NCBI RefSeq assembly: GCF_958295425.1 | Contig: NC_081134.1 | Coordinates: 7,872,054 to 7,936,053 of the forward strand | Origin: Solea solea | Taxonomy: Eukaryota; Chordata; Actinopteri; Pleuronectiformes; Soleidae | Reading direction: 5' to 3' | Length of the DNA stretch: 64,000 nt | Shown: piece by piece, positions 10,640-24,100 of the stretch | How the letters are laid out: each line of letters starts with the position of its first letter | Position numbering within the stretch: position 1 is the stretch's first letter | Notes under the pieces: generated by a model | Seen by the model: the letters and a program-made list of their open reading frames with translations, nothing else | What the model was told of the DNA's origin: nothing | Database searches by the model: none | Translations under genes and position numbers: made by a program

Positions 10640-12965
10640 TTATTTAAGGGAAACTGCAGGGGGACTGAATAATTATATAATAACAATAATAAAATTTGCA
10701 ACATGATTAAACCACTGGATCTATGAGTAGAATGTGGTAAAATACACAGATAACCACCCCATGATGTTTTCTTCACACATATACAGTCAATTATTATTAT
10801 AATCAATTATCAATGTCACTGTTTTGCCTTTGCTGTTTGTCACTTGAGGTGTTTTGTGATAAATTGAAGTACAGTACATACAATTCATAGTCAATAGTCA
10901 ATGTTAGTAACTATTGTGTAATATTATAACGCTTGTAATGGTAAACATATACCTGGAATGAAACATAACCCAGTGTAATGCTTTCCATCCCTGCAGAGTG
11001 AGTTTGACATGTTTCTAAACCTCTCCTTTAGCTGCACTCGCCAGTTATATGACAAAACAAAAACCATAAATTGGCCTTCAAAACAAAACGCACACCTTAA
11101 CGTGCATGATTTCCTTTTCAGAATGCCAGTGACTGCAACAAGGATCAGATTTAAATCTAATTCCGCAAATTTAAATTCGCATTACGTTTCAAAGCGTCCT
11201 GTCCAGGTCACCAGCAGCCGCCGCGCGATCAGAACCAGATACGGGGAGTTTAGGGAAGTGAAATGCACACTTGATTTAATTACCCAGGAGGTCTCTCCCA
11301 GTGCTGGATCACAGACGTCATGTTTTCCACCGCTGTGCCTTCCCATTATTTTCTAACATACAGTAATGGAAGTGTGTGCTGATTGCAACCACACTGTTGA
11401 ATCCTCTGCTCACACATTAACATAGTTTGTAACAACAAGATGAGCTCTTGATGAAAGGGATTTGATTAGAAACTGGTGGATGTTTATGAAATGAAGGCTT
11501 TCATATCTCAGTTACATCGACTTGGAAGGGTTTAATACCACAGTGGTTGATTGCACTGTTACACTGATGTCAGTGTTTATCGCCTGTTAAACATTAGTAA
11601 ATGTTGTGTATTTATTTACAGTATTAGCATTTGTGCAAACCTACAAAATGAGTTTGTTTATACAGAAATTGTACATTAATGCACACCAGCATATCAACAG
11701 GCTGTTAATTTGGGTGCTCATTATTCCAGAAGTTTCCCAAGTATCACATCAACTAATGGCATGTTAATATTGTGGCAGTGACAGAAGTATGGTGGGAATA
11801 AAAACCCAAAAAACTTTGAACCAGTGGAGCCATATTCATTCCTGCGTTGGAACGAAGAACACTGAACCCAAACAGACCGTGACCTTTGACCTCCCTGTGG
11901 AGGCAGGGGAAGAGAAAATGGAGATATTTTCACATTATTTCCCCTGAGTGGGTTTCAATGTCAAAAAACTTAACCATGAACTGAGGAGTGAAAGAAGTAT
12001 CTCCTTCCAAATGAAACTCATTTGCTGGTGAGGTTTTAATGTAGCCAGTGAAATCAATAATTCAAACATCAATGTAGCAGATTCATATGGAATGATTACT
12101 TTAATTCTGAGCATCGTGGTTTGAATACTTGAAAAGGTTTAATGCAATCCCATTTCTAAACATTGTAAAGTGTGGTTGCCAATGTTTCTAAAAACACAGA
12201 CTACAGACTACACTGTGGCCTCGTTTACTCTTTTACACCTGGCATTAAAATGTGTTTTCTGTGATCAGATTGCAATCGGATAAGTCTAAGTGTAATCTAT
12301 GTGATACACAGGTATATGGCATACTGTATACAAGGCAAGATTACCGTATAACCACTTAAAAATGTGCATTAATACGTATCAACACCTCATTCGTGCAAAC
12401 CTAATTGTTTTTTTCACAAGAAGCTGCCCAGTATGAGCAGCAGGTGAGACAGCGTGCGATCCTCACTTCCTCTCTTTGGTCCATTTGCATTTTCCCACAG
12501 TAAGCGACCCACACCAGGGTTCACCAAAACTGTTCTCATGCACATTGTAACCGTGCAACATGCTCCGATAACAAACCGTGTGCACAGGTTCTTTTCAGGC
12601 GTCACTTGTCCATCCGTGTTGTTACAAGAAGTTGAGCAGTTTCCAAAGTGATATTAGTGAAGCTAAAGGAAACAGTGCTTGGTGCTTTTAGTAAGGATTA
12701 TTTTTAGAGGTGGACTTACAAACATTTGGTGCCCTAGTGAGTTCTTACTGGAGCAGGCACGATGGTGTACGTGGGAATGACTCAAATCAAACAGTGCCCA
12801 TGTTGATTGGGATGATGAATCACGACGCTCAGTGTAACAGTGTTGCTCACTGATGTGGTTTTAATAGCTTAATATGTCTATAGAGGAATTAAGTATACTG
12901 CGCCAGGCTTTAGAAAACTGTTAACATGATCAATTCCATCATTTGTTGACAATAACAAAGCTACT
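10640..12965. other. Intergenic, no recognised gene
   Basis: No recognisable coding exon is present. An open frame of 115 codons at 11009-11356 has no recognised domain. The part from about 11090 to 11360 has balanced, non-repetitive composition and several CpG dinucleotides, unlike its A+T-rich surroundings, so it is a candidate conserved non-coding element. A short stretch at 12225-12310 resembles the repeat at 45236-46025. Confidence 0.55.
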
Positions 12966-12971
12966 GTATAT

Positions 12972-13285
12972 GCTCACTAAACTCTAATCACATCGCAGCA
13001 ACTCAGTGCACTTAGGCATGAAGGTTTGGTCAAAATGACCTACTAATATTCAAACTAAGTTTAAAATTGAAGCAGAAAAAGGGGATTTTGAAAATGATGT
13101 GACTGCTGGTGCCGGGCAGGCTGGACGATGTGTTTCAGAAACTGCTGATCTACAGGAATTTTCATACACAACTATCTCTAGTGTTTACAGACAATGGTCC
13201 AGGAAAGAGGAAATATTCAGTGCTCGACACTTCTCTGGGTGAAAATGCCTTGTTTGTGCCAGAGGTCAGATGAGAGTTTAAATGA
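12972..13285 (+). mobile_element. Tc1-like transposon relic (5' part)
   Basis: The segment matches the left part of a Tc1/mariner family seen twice more in this window (29325-29545 and 62808-63400). Read in frame from about 13130, it gives a recognisable transposase helix-turn-helix segment with the residues TTISSVYRQW, followed by stops and indels. Only the 5' region and the start of the transposase survive. Confidence 0.8.
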
Positions 13286-13289
13286 AGCA

Positions 13290-16200
13290 CATATCACCTG
13301 TGCACTTGTTGATTTTCATATACGGTAATCCTTTAAATGCATTTTCCTTGTTCTTCTGGGCAAGTGCCAACATGCAGTATTAATAATTTATGTTGAACTA
13401 TTATTTTTCTATGAATCATAACAGGAGACTAAATCCAGCCTCAAGGCCATAAACAGGAAAACAACAAGGTCAGTGTTTACTCTGGTATTGGTAATAAAAA
13501 GCTCATCTCAGCACTAGTGTCTCCAATTACGACAGACCACTGGGCTCGCTGCTTTTCCTTAATAGCTTCCTCCATATCTGACACTCTTCATTTAACGTAA
13601 TGAGAGTCTTGAAGATGTGAATAAAGGTATGCATATGATATGGTACAAGGACTGGAAATGAGATACGCCTCAGGGCTCACTTCAAACAAGACAAAATTTG
13701 CAGCTCAAGAGAAATTCTGTGGCTTTAAACCAGACATCTGTTCTTCGTCCCTCGTAGGAAGCAGCGCGGGCTTCTGTGCCAGAGAACCTCGCGTGTAAAT
13801 CTGTGCCAACTTATTTGTCACTGTGGCCTCACTGACCAGCCAGCCACTCAACCTAATAGTACCGTCATCTGTTGGTTGATCTCGCGACTCGCAGCTAAAA
13901 ACCTGGAGCGGGAGAACATCAAAGAGATGTGGAGGAGGACGAGTACGGGTGGAGAAGATGGAGGAGGGCAAAACCCAAATCCAAGACTGGATCATCATGA
14001 AGTCACCTTAGGTTTACTGCCTGTCCATTTGCATGCAATACAAACTGAGACTCTCCTCTCCCAGGAAGCCTCAGAAAGCTTTTTAAAAGCGTGACTTTCC
14101 TGTGTTTTTTATGGCGCTGGGGGCCAAGTTAACATGTTTCACTTTCCCTGGTACACCAGCTGAGATGTTACAACGAGATACGAGGTTGGAAATCATCATC
14201 GTCAGCACACTGGCAGCGGAGATGGTTTCCATGCCTACAGAAGCTCATATCAGCCTCAAACATCTTGACCTTGTTTGTGAGTGCTCGGCCCAGCTGGTCT
14301 CTTCTGCGTGAAAGTCCAGCTACAGTTCATTGTGGAACAGATTTGAAACGGCATTATGCAATTACCTTAAAATTCAAGGGGCCTGTAACAGAGATGTTGA
14401 AATAGAAAGAGGCGGGGCCTATAGAGGAGACATCTGACCGCATCAAGAGCACACAAATAGACTGTCATACAGTCCACAACTCCAGTTTATCTTTTAATTA
14501 ACATCTCATACACCAGGACAAACACACCATCAATAATGCAACAGCAACACACGACAATATTAATGTCAAAGGAAATGAGGTAATTAAGACAGAGGAATCT
14601 ATTTTGAGCACATGTCCTCCCCTGCAAACAAGCAGTCAAACTACTCAGATGGAGAAAAGAAAAACAGAACCATGAGAAGACGAGAGCAGCTGAGGAGGGG
14701 ACCAAGGGCCAACATTTTGTTTGTCAGGATGAACAAATGGTGACAAACGATGGCAAATTGGAGTGAAGCCCCCCTGCGGAGCTATGGTCTCCCCAGAGGG
14801 GTCCCAATAATGCAGAGGTGCTAGATTGGGAGAATAAAGACACACGCAAGAATAAAGTTATCGAATTGTAATAAAATTCGAGGCGTGGCATGCATACAGA
14901 ATCAGAGTCCCACACAATATGTTGGAGAAAGCTACTGGCAGACTGGAGAAGACGCACACAAAGGCTCCCTGACTATCTAATCCAGTGTTTCACATCAAAG
15001 ACTTGAGCCTCTGCTGGAGACTATAACAGAATTTAGTCTAATCCTATAAATTTATATGATCAAGACAGATGGAAAGTAAGTTCTCTGGGAGGAAAAAAGA
15101 AAAAAGAAAACCACACCTCCAACCCTACAGCCCTGAAGTGAAGGGAAGCTCTTTGTGGTGGGCAGCGTAGTAGAAGAGGGAACCACAACACAGTCATAAA
15201 TAGATTCCAGGGGCCTGCTCCAGCCATGTACAAAAAAGTGTATTTCATTTAATTGGCTGGATGAGACAAAGATTTTTAATTTCCCCTGGGATGTGGGTTG
15301 CCAACTTTTGTTTTTACACTACGGAGAAGAAGTGGTGCACTCAGAGCCGTGTCAGGAATTTGCAATGTTCTCTTTACCACAGGCAGATTCAGTGTTTTTA
15401 CTTTCCTCCGAGAGCTCCACAGATATTGGATTAATTATGCAGATGTTTAAATATCAACCCTGATAAAAAGACTCTGACTAGTCTGTGAACCTTAGTGTGT
15501 CTGTGCTCAGTCTCCAAAGACCTATCGTGGCATATGCTCTGGCAAAGAGGACACACACTTACAGCTCACCCCCCTCCCTCCCCCCTCCCCCCTTCCTTCC
15601 TCCTCCACACAGACAGGCCATTGTATGTGGGCACAGATGAGATTTGCATGCATGTTAGACTGGATTACACACGGAAGCTCTGGGAACCTGGACCCCTGTG
15701 GTCTCCCTCCGCTGCCTGAGCCTGGAAACCGGCGAGCACCCCTTTCAATGTGCAACTTCAAACAAATCTCACAGCCTAATTGTCTAAGGAACATATCAAA
15801 TCAGAGGTTACATTCCTTGATTTAGGAGCGAGGGAGATGACGTTTTTGGATTGTCTTTGCAGCTGCCTGCTGGAATTCACCTTAAAATTGATTGCACACG
15901 GCGTCCCTCATTGAGTCCTGCGTCCATCAGCGGTCAGAGTCATAACTAAATGAGGTGAGAGTGTGCAAAAAGGTTAGTCCTCAAAGTGATGCGTAGAATG
16001 AGAGGCTTAATCCCTGATGTGAAGATGTGTATAAAAGGCACTAAAGCAGCAAAATCGCCTTAAAAATAGCCGAGCAGACAACAATCAGTCTGCCAGGAGA
16101 TATAACAAACATTTGATGAATTCATTTCAATTTCATATTGCCTCTAAGTCAATACTTTCCTTGATCAGTTGTGTGTGTGTGCAGCTTGGTCAAGGCTCTA

Positions 16201-19200
16201 TCATCCATCAGTGTATTTATAGTGCATTTGTTGACAGCGAAACAGTACTAAAGTGTCTGCAAACAGACAATAAAAAAATATCATCTCCAAGCACTTGTGT
16301 GTCATTACATTTATTCATATGAGCATTAAAGTAAATTGTCAAACGCTGTCTTCTCTAAGCAGCTAAGCCTCGTGGAGCCTCTCTGCTCAGCAGGATTATA
16401 AACGAGATAGGATTTAGTATTGATCCCCGGCTGACCTCCTATGACGTTCTCATCATTTTGTAATATTCTTTACACATGGCGTAAATGAGATCAATGGTCT
16501 CCCACAGGTCCAAGTGCAGATAAACCTTGACCTTAATGCCATCAGACAACAAGCTCCACTGACTTTTTACCGCCAGGGGAGGATAAATGAGGGTGAAAGG
16601 ATACGTGACGATTGGTTGTTTACTTGATTTGTGTACTTCAGTTAGTCATATACAACAGTGAGTAAGAAGAGAACCCCCCCCCCCACACACACACACACCC
16701 ACCCACCCTCATATTTTTTTCATGCAGGAGGCAGAACAGGCAAGGTGTTAGTCTAAACACTTTTCATTCCGGCTCCATAACACGTTGATCTTTGCTGAGC
16801 AATGCCACCTTCAAAGGGCCAGACCGTGAAATATTGGATAATTTCTACCTCTCACTGGAACAAAACTGGTTGATGAGCAAATTTACTGTTAGCTCAGAGG
16901 CTCTGTGGTGCTGTGGCTGGAAAAATAAAAAGCTCTCTCTCATCATAAAGCAGCCGTATATTCTCATAAGCAAACTGCATACCTAAATGAGCCTGATAAT
17001 TATCTGAATATATTTCCATTGCTAATACAAAGAGCTCCAATCAATGAGAGATGCTGCCTCAAACGCTCGGTGCTCGCCGTTTTCCCAGAGGCATTTATTT
17101 TATAAGGCTCATATATGACTATGGGGGTGGATGGTTGGTGTAGGAGGAGGCAATTGATTCAATATATCTGAAGCAATGCCAGCCATGTGGAGTGCATACA
17201 CACAGTGATGGGAGCTAATGCAGGGGGAAGCTACCTGAGCGACTGAAGCCTCCATACTAGACAAACCCCTGAGCTCTGGTATTACATGTAATAAATCACA
17301 TCATTTTCCTACCCACCATTTCCTTTGGTTTTTGAATTTCAGGCAGTGGGGACATGAAGAAACATGATTTGCATTCATCAATACTGAGCCGTGAGCACAT
17401 GCTGTCCCCGCGTCTTCGCTTCCCCCCCCCACTCCCCTGTCAGCTCATTAGTCGCCCGTCCTCATACTGCTACAAGGTGTGGATTCACACTCTCATCCAA
17501 TTATGTCTGCTGACACACATAATACCACAAATTAGATAAAAGAAAACTTTCTCATAATTGGTCACAAATTTATCTCCCATTGAGTGAGAAAGACAAGCAG
17601 TTCCTCAGACTCCCCCAACCACTATAACACACACACACACACACTACTGGATTTGAGCCACACCCTCGCAATGACATCCAGAAGTCAGAGCCTTAAGTCA
17701 GCAACAATGGTGGTGAAACTGTAAATCTTTATCCAGGCTGGCAGGAGACCAACCGCCGCCGTCTATTTAAGACATTTCTTTAAAATGAATCTCCCCCCTC
17801 TCCAAGGAGACACAACCACACACTGAATAAATATATTCCTGTGAAATTAAATCTCCTAATAAATGATTTGTCAGGACAAATCTCTCTGCGCAAAATATAG
17901 ACGGGAGCAAGGGAGAAAAAGTTAATCATGGAATGAATATAGCATATCGTTGGCCTGATTTCACCCCACTCTGACTTCGAATTTGTCTCCAAACGATAAC
18001 TCATCTATCATCTACGACCCATTAACAACCATCCCCAGTCCAGCTAATACCATCAGGAGGAGAGGAGCCACTCTCTGCTCCTGTGCTGCCACTAGCTTAA
18101 CTGTTATAGATTGGTTCCAGTCATTCTCTTTGTAACCAATTACCTTTATCTTTGTCATTTTGCCTTTTAAGCATAAAAAAAAGAAAAAGAAAAAAAGCCA
18201 CTGGTGAATTTTCTTCAGATAAAAAAAGTGGATGGAGCTGATTAACCTAATACTGCATGGACAGGAGATTGTTTAAAGCCTAAAGAAACATGCAGCGCAC
18301 TGTTCATTATTCATTGTCCAATATCTTACAAGGGACACTTAAGTTCAATTTGTTAATTTGTTTATTCACAGAACATATATTGTATTTTCTTACATGATCA
18401 AATATTTTCTTCTGAAGAATTATGCTAGTACTATCATTCACCTCTGGGGGCGCTACTGAGCCATTTTGCGCCACTTTTACGTATTTCACTTATTTTACAA
18501 AATATTTAACCAGTTCTGATTTGCAGGCCATTTTTTGTCCGTTTTCACCAACGTTTATTCCCTCAAAAACACGATCATTTGCGTTAAAAAAAAATATTTC
18601 AGGAATTCCATAAGTACAATGTGGATGTTTTCATTATCAAAAATTTACTGAAAAATAAGACTTTAAGTTTTAACCTCACCCGAGAGACTTTAAGTTGACA
18701 TTTTACTAGCATGAGCTGTGCTGCATTAAATATGAACAACATGAAAATCAGGGCCAAAAAAGGCCCTGATGAAGAGGACTTCCTGCTGCAGCTAGCGCTA
18801 CTGCTATCAGCACCAAGGCTACAAACAGAGATGCTTAAGCAGCACTAAACTAGTTCTGTGGAGGAGTGACATGACAGCCTCCCATCAACACATGCTACAG
18901 CCTAGGATGACCTGGAGGCGAGTTCCCACAGAAATAACATCCACATTATTGAGATTCAAATGGTACAGTGCTTTTTGCATTACATAAAATAAATCCAATT
19001 CATTCATTCATTCAGCTTGTACCACTTTATCCTCCATTTCAATCATAAGAAATGTGTCATCGGTGTATAAAATAATAATCTATAATCTGTACCTCGCAAC
19101 AATCGAGGATAAGAGCTGCACATTCTGAAAACACGAAGTAATGTCACAGCTACTAAGATGTTTTTAGGAAGCATGTAGTATTACATCATCTCCACTGCGA

Positions 19201-21173
19201 CCACCTCCCTTCCACTGATCGCAGAAATAATTGTTGACTCATGCATCAAATGGTTATTCTGTGTATCTTTAAATGTTCATAACATGCACATCTGTGCTAA
19301 CCTTTGGTATATTGAACACAAAAGCCCAAGGCCTATGACTTGTCTGTTTATGTCCTTGGGGAGTTGTGTGCCACTGCTGGCTGATCCAGAGTTGGAACAT
19401 AGATGACTGCACTGATCCAGACAGTTTGTGTATGAAAGCAGCGTCACAATAGAGCAGACGGGGTTTGTCTCTTATTCTGGTGCCTTTCAAAGGCTTTTAA
19501 TTGTTATATAATAACACAGAGTTAATGCAGTCGTTTGGAAGCCTGAAAACAGTTTTGACAACAAAGCCTTTTACTATCACAATGTTCCATCTGTACAACT
19601 TTCAATTCTTCTCATAGCAGATTTCTCTATGTGATTGAAGGGGCTTAGTAAGAAAGTATAATGTCACAGAAACAATCAGGATTCAGCAACCTTTGAATCA
19701 CGCGAGTATCTGACCTAAGCAATAAAAACACCCGAGTTGCTCATTGAACTTAAAAATGTTGCAGTGAAATCGCTGTCCCTGTCTTTTTCCATCATTTAAT
19801 CTTGTGCTTTACACACATTTGCATAAGCATGGTCAAAAACACTCGACTGAAGTGAGCTTATCAGCTCCTTATATCTGCCAAACTTTGGAAATGTTACTTT
19901 TCTTTTTCAATTGATGTGTGTTTAATAATTTCATAGAGAAGAAATGAAGCTTCAAATGCACTTTTAAGAGTCAACAACAACAGCAACAGGGCAGCAGGAA
20001 TCATGCAGAAAAAGCACATCGGTTCAAAGAGAGTAAATTCCTGGTTGACCTGATTCTGTGCCCTCTGTTATCTACCTTAAAATGTCAAGTAGCCACCTGA
20101 ATACGCTGAGCAGGGCAAGAAAGCACTCATATATATATTATGCTCTTGAATCATGGATATTAGAATTTCCATTTCAGTCAAAAAGCCTTTGGAAAAGCCA
20201 AATATCACATGTTGAGTGTAGAAAGCTGGAAAGGTTACTGAGCCTTATCTGCAATTATGCAAAAACAAAGATTGGCCAACGCCATGTTGATCGGTACAAA
20301 GGGAATCTACAATGCCTTGATGTTGGTTACAGCATTTTCCTCTTAGATGCTGATGTGCAGGATATAGCACATCCTAGAGGAGAATGTAAGTGAGAACAGC
20401 TGACTACACACTACCCACACCGTGCCATGTTCTTAATTATGAACACAAGCAATTGGAATTTAAACCCTGAAAGTAAAAAGTAAAAAAATAAAGAATGCAA
20501 ATCAACGTTCTTTTTTTTTCCACGAAATTTATTTTTAATTCACAAGCGTCTCATTTGCACATAAAATATGGAGGAACAGATGCGGATGACAGCAAACTGA
20601 GTCAAAGTTGTGTTTCAACAATAAACCTGCACAAAATATCATAAAGCTTCACTTTATCCGACCCTCTTCTTCTCGCAGCTTCACTGACGAGGAGCTGCTC
20701 AGATGTTGACAGCCTCACTTCTGTACTCAATATGTCAATTGTTTTATTTTCAGAGAAAGTTTTTGTTTTGTTTTGTTAAGAAAGATTTGGGACAAAAAAA
20801 TGTAAATTCTGGTATGTGGGACACATGGTAAATACCTGCTCACTTATCTTTTCATCAAGTGAATATAAATAGTTCAAAACCAATGCCTTTCATCCTCAAT
20901 TGCACAGCAGGAATATTCAATATGAGAGCAATGGTGCCCCCTTGTGTAAAATATAATAGATACTATGACAGTGATACGCATACAAGGTAGAGTCTGTAAG
21001 AGAGATTGTGCACTGCGTAGTAATTCATACTGGGGGGGTTTTAACACTAATGTGTGTGATCACCTCTGCCACAGTTTTCTGAAGAGAAGCACGTGATCTG
21101 AACGTTTGTGTTGTTCACTCAGAAGTGACGGACATCTCTGGCCATGCTGCTCTTCAGAGAGACTGCAGCTCCT
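13290..21173. other. Intergenic, candidate regulatory DNA
   Basis: No coding exon is recognised in about 7.9 kb. A 111-codon open frame at 20058-20393 matches nothing I know. 15840-17120 is non-repetitive, mixes A+T-rich homeodomain-type cores (TAATTA, ATTA, TTAAT) with CpG-containing blocks, and looks like conserved non-coding sequence, which cannot be shown without alignment. A CA run sits at 16678-16703, a CA run at 17627-17644 and an A-rich run at 18172-18196. Possible poly(A) signals for the transporter to the right occur on the minus strand near 20743 (TTTATT on the plus strand). Confidence 0.5.
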
Positions 21174-24100
21174 CTATCCTGCGCTGTCACAGCCGTCGGC
21201 GCTCTGCACTGCCCTCGGCTCAACCAGGCGCTCGTAGGACAGCGCGGCCATAACCTGCAACAAAAAAAAATAAAAATGTACAGCTTGAGTGACATAGCTG
21301 TAAAGAAGAGAGGGCACCAAGTAACAAGCACACGCAAGGAGATGCTGAGTTAAGGGTTTCATTGACAGTCAGACCACACAAGAGAACATTTTCAGCTTCA
21401 TCAACAGCTTTGAATATTTCCAGGTAGTTATTGTTGTCAGTTCCATCTCTTTGACACTATGTTTTTTTGAGCAGCTCAAACAGCTGAACCAGCCAGAGCA
21501 TGTGTTCACGGAGGTGAAAGCTTATTATGCAAATGAAAATAATGACGTCCTTTCTAGTAGGTAAAGGCCACTGTAGCTCTGTGGAAAAGGGAGAGGTGTT
21601 GTTACAATCTGCAGTCTCACTATTAGATGTACCATCTTGGTACAGTTTGGAACAGTAAAGACCTGGGTTAGGCTTGCGTTCCGACTGAGAGCGGTACCTT
21701 TACTTGGTAGGCTGTTTGTCTCGACAAGACAAAGTCAAGCTTTGTATGAAAATAGACCGCAGGTGTTTGAAACACCAGTAAACAAGGGAATGACACTTTT
21801 CTGTCGCCCATTCAGCTGGCTGTAGGGAGTCTACAGTATCTGGACCTTTGAACATCAATAATCTCATTTGAGTTGTGCTCAAAGTGCTGTACGTGCTGCT
21901 GTAACATGAAGAAAGTCAGATGGTACCCACAAATATTCAGCTTCTAAAAAGCAATGTGAGTTTGAGTATGCATGCATGGTACTTTAGACTAACCCCCATT
22001 TCAGTATGAACAGAACCACGAGAATGTCTATGCAGACGTAGGACATAGTAACTTGGTTTGTTGTAGGGCCCGCGGGTCCCTTTCGCCTGTGTTGTACTCA
22101 CTGTGATCAGCAGGAGGAGAGCTAGCATCATGCCCAGCATTATGTACAAATTGTTGGTCAGTCCTCCAGCCCACAAAGGACCCATGATGGTGGCAAGGCC
22201 TCCAACTGAGCGTCTGACACCTTGGCTGAATCCTTCCGGTGAGACACCCACGAGGAATGAAACATTTACAAGTGTTTCTTTAATTTACAGTGTGTTGTAT
22301 GTGTTGATATTTATGTAAAATAAGCAAACCTTGTGTTTTCTCTGCAGTGACTTTGGAGAAGAGAGACACCTGAGACACAGCCACGAATGGAAGCCCCAGC
22401 AGCTGCAGAAACACTCCGATGATAAAAGCCGTCAGCTCCCATTCATAACCACCTGGCAGGGATGTAACAACAGCAACATGATATTACCAAATTACAATAA
22501 TCTTTCCCACAAATTATGTGGCACATACAATTAAAAATGTACTATAGTTCATCATTAATGCGTGTAATTTAACACCAACTCTCACATACCTAAATTGAAT
22601 ATATGCCATAGATCTCATGAATTAAAATATTTTATAGCTCATTATTTCTGAGCTATGTAGTGATATTGATTTAGAATGTGCACTAGATCACTATGTGTGC
22701 CATCCAGCCCCACTTCTCTTGATTTTTATTTTCCTGTAAAGTTCCTTCCAGAAAATGGGTTGGCACCACCAGAGATAGCTCGAAACCACTGCCAAGCTGG
22801 CAGCCGCTACATTTTTGTTCTTTGCTGCTTCGCATCATGCACATGTTTGTGTGAATGTGTGCCCACTCAAACTGTTGGATGTCTCTGCTTCGGCTGAACG
22901 CCTGTAAATGCATTTTGCCCAAGTAATATCTAAATAATATCTCCAGGTATCCTCCATATAGCATTTGTTTCCGTGTCTGGTTGTTTTGAATGTAACAAAT
23001 GTGCGACATGCTTTAACGAACAGCGTTTTTGGCTAATAAGATTACTGTAATCCTTTTATGTGGAGCCTACTCAGGCTCTCCCCAGCTCCAGCACCTGTTA
23101 CTTGTAATCAGAGTGATAGATGTGACGAGCTGCAATAGAAGCAGGTCAACGCGAACAAACAGGATCCAGTTTTTTTGCAGGGATCCTTCTGTCCTGCCAG
23201 AGCATGAGTGATATCATTTACAGAGCACATGCAATTCAGCCAGAGTGTAACTCAATAAGGCTCCGCTGTGCTCTGCACATCAACACCAGTTGCACAAGAA
23301 GGATCTGGCAGACAATTCAATGCGGTCAGTTGTGCGTTTGCATGTGTTTCATCTGTGTGCACGGGTTTTTGCCACCTCGGGGGTTGCAGAGGAAGACGAG
23401 GGACCAGACGCAGGCAGTGCAGCAGATGACCAGGCCCACGGCCAGCACGACGCGGTCGGCCACCTTACTGCTCAGCCAGCGCACAAAGAAGAAGCCCAGG
23501 ATGACCTCCACCCCACACAGGCCGTACATCAGGCTGTTGCCCAGCTCACCGAAGCCGAAGTAGCGCTGCGTCAGGGGAGTCACCATGGTCTGGAGATTTT
23601 CAGAGAGATGCTCATAGGGTCAGTCAGTTAGATAAAGTGAATCATTCAAGTAGGAGATTTGTATTCAAGCACATTGTACGTCTTTGAAAGGGTTCACTCA
23701 GTCCAGATGAAAAGGTTTGAATATTAAAGTGATAATATAAAATCACTGTCTGCACTAAGACAGAGAAAGACTCTCTATTTTTTATAGTCACAACATGGAG
23801 ACTGATTAGGTTCACTTTCCTCTTTTTTTTTTACATCAGCTTTGTTTACTTATTATTAGCAGCAGTCACATTGCAGGTGTTCCCATATACAGCTCAGCTG
23901 GATCCAGTGTGGGTATAAGCCGGGGTGAAATCGTGTGACAGTGTGTGAAATGTTTGGGACGCTCAGGCTGATGGAACTCAACGGTAACTGCTCTCACCTC
24001 CAGCGCTGTCTGATTGAAGAGAGTGATGAACTGAGCTGTGAGGAGAACAACCACCTCCTCTCGCAGGAACTCTGCAGAGTGAAAGAGCAAGAGATATACT

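Noticed and set aside
10262..10672. 136-codon open frame
   Set aside because: Most of it is translation of the reverse-oriented retrotransposon tail at 10404-10630.
11009..11356. 115-codon open frame with Arg-rich segment
   Set aside because: No family match; the underlying DNA looks more like a non-coding element.
20058..20393. 111-codon open frame on the plus strand
   Set aside because: The protein resembles nothing known and has no supporting exon structure; probably random.
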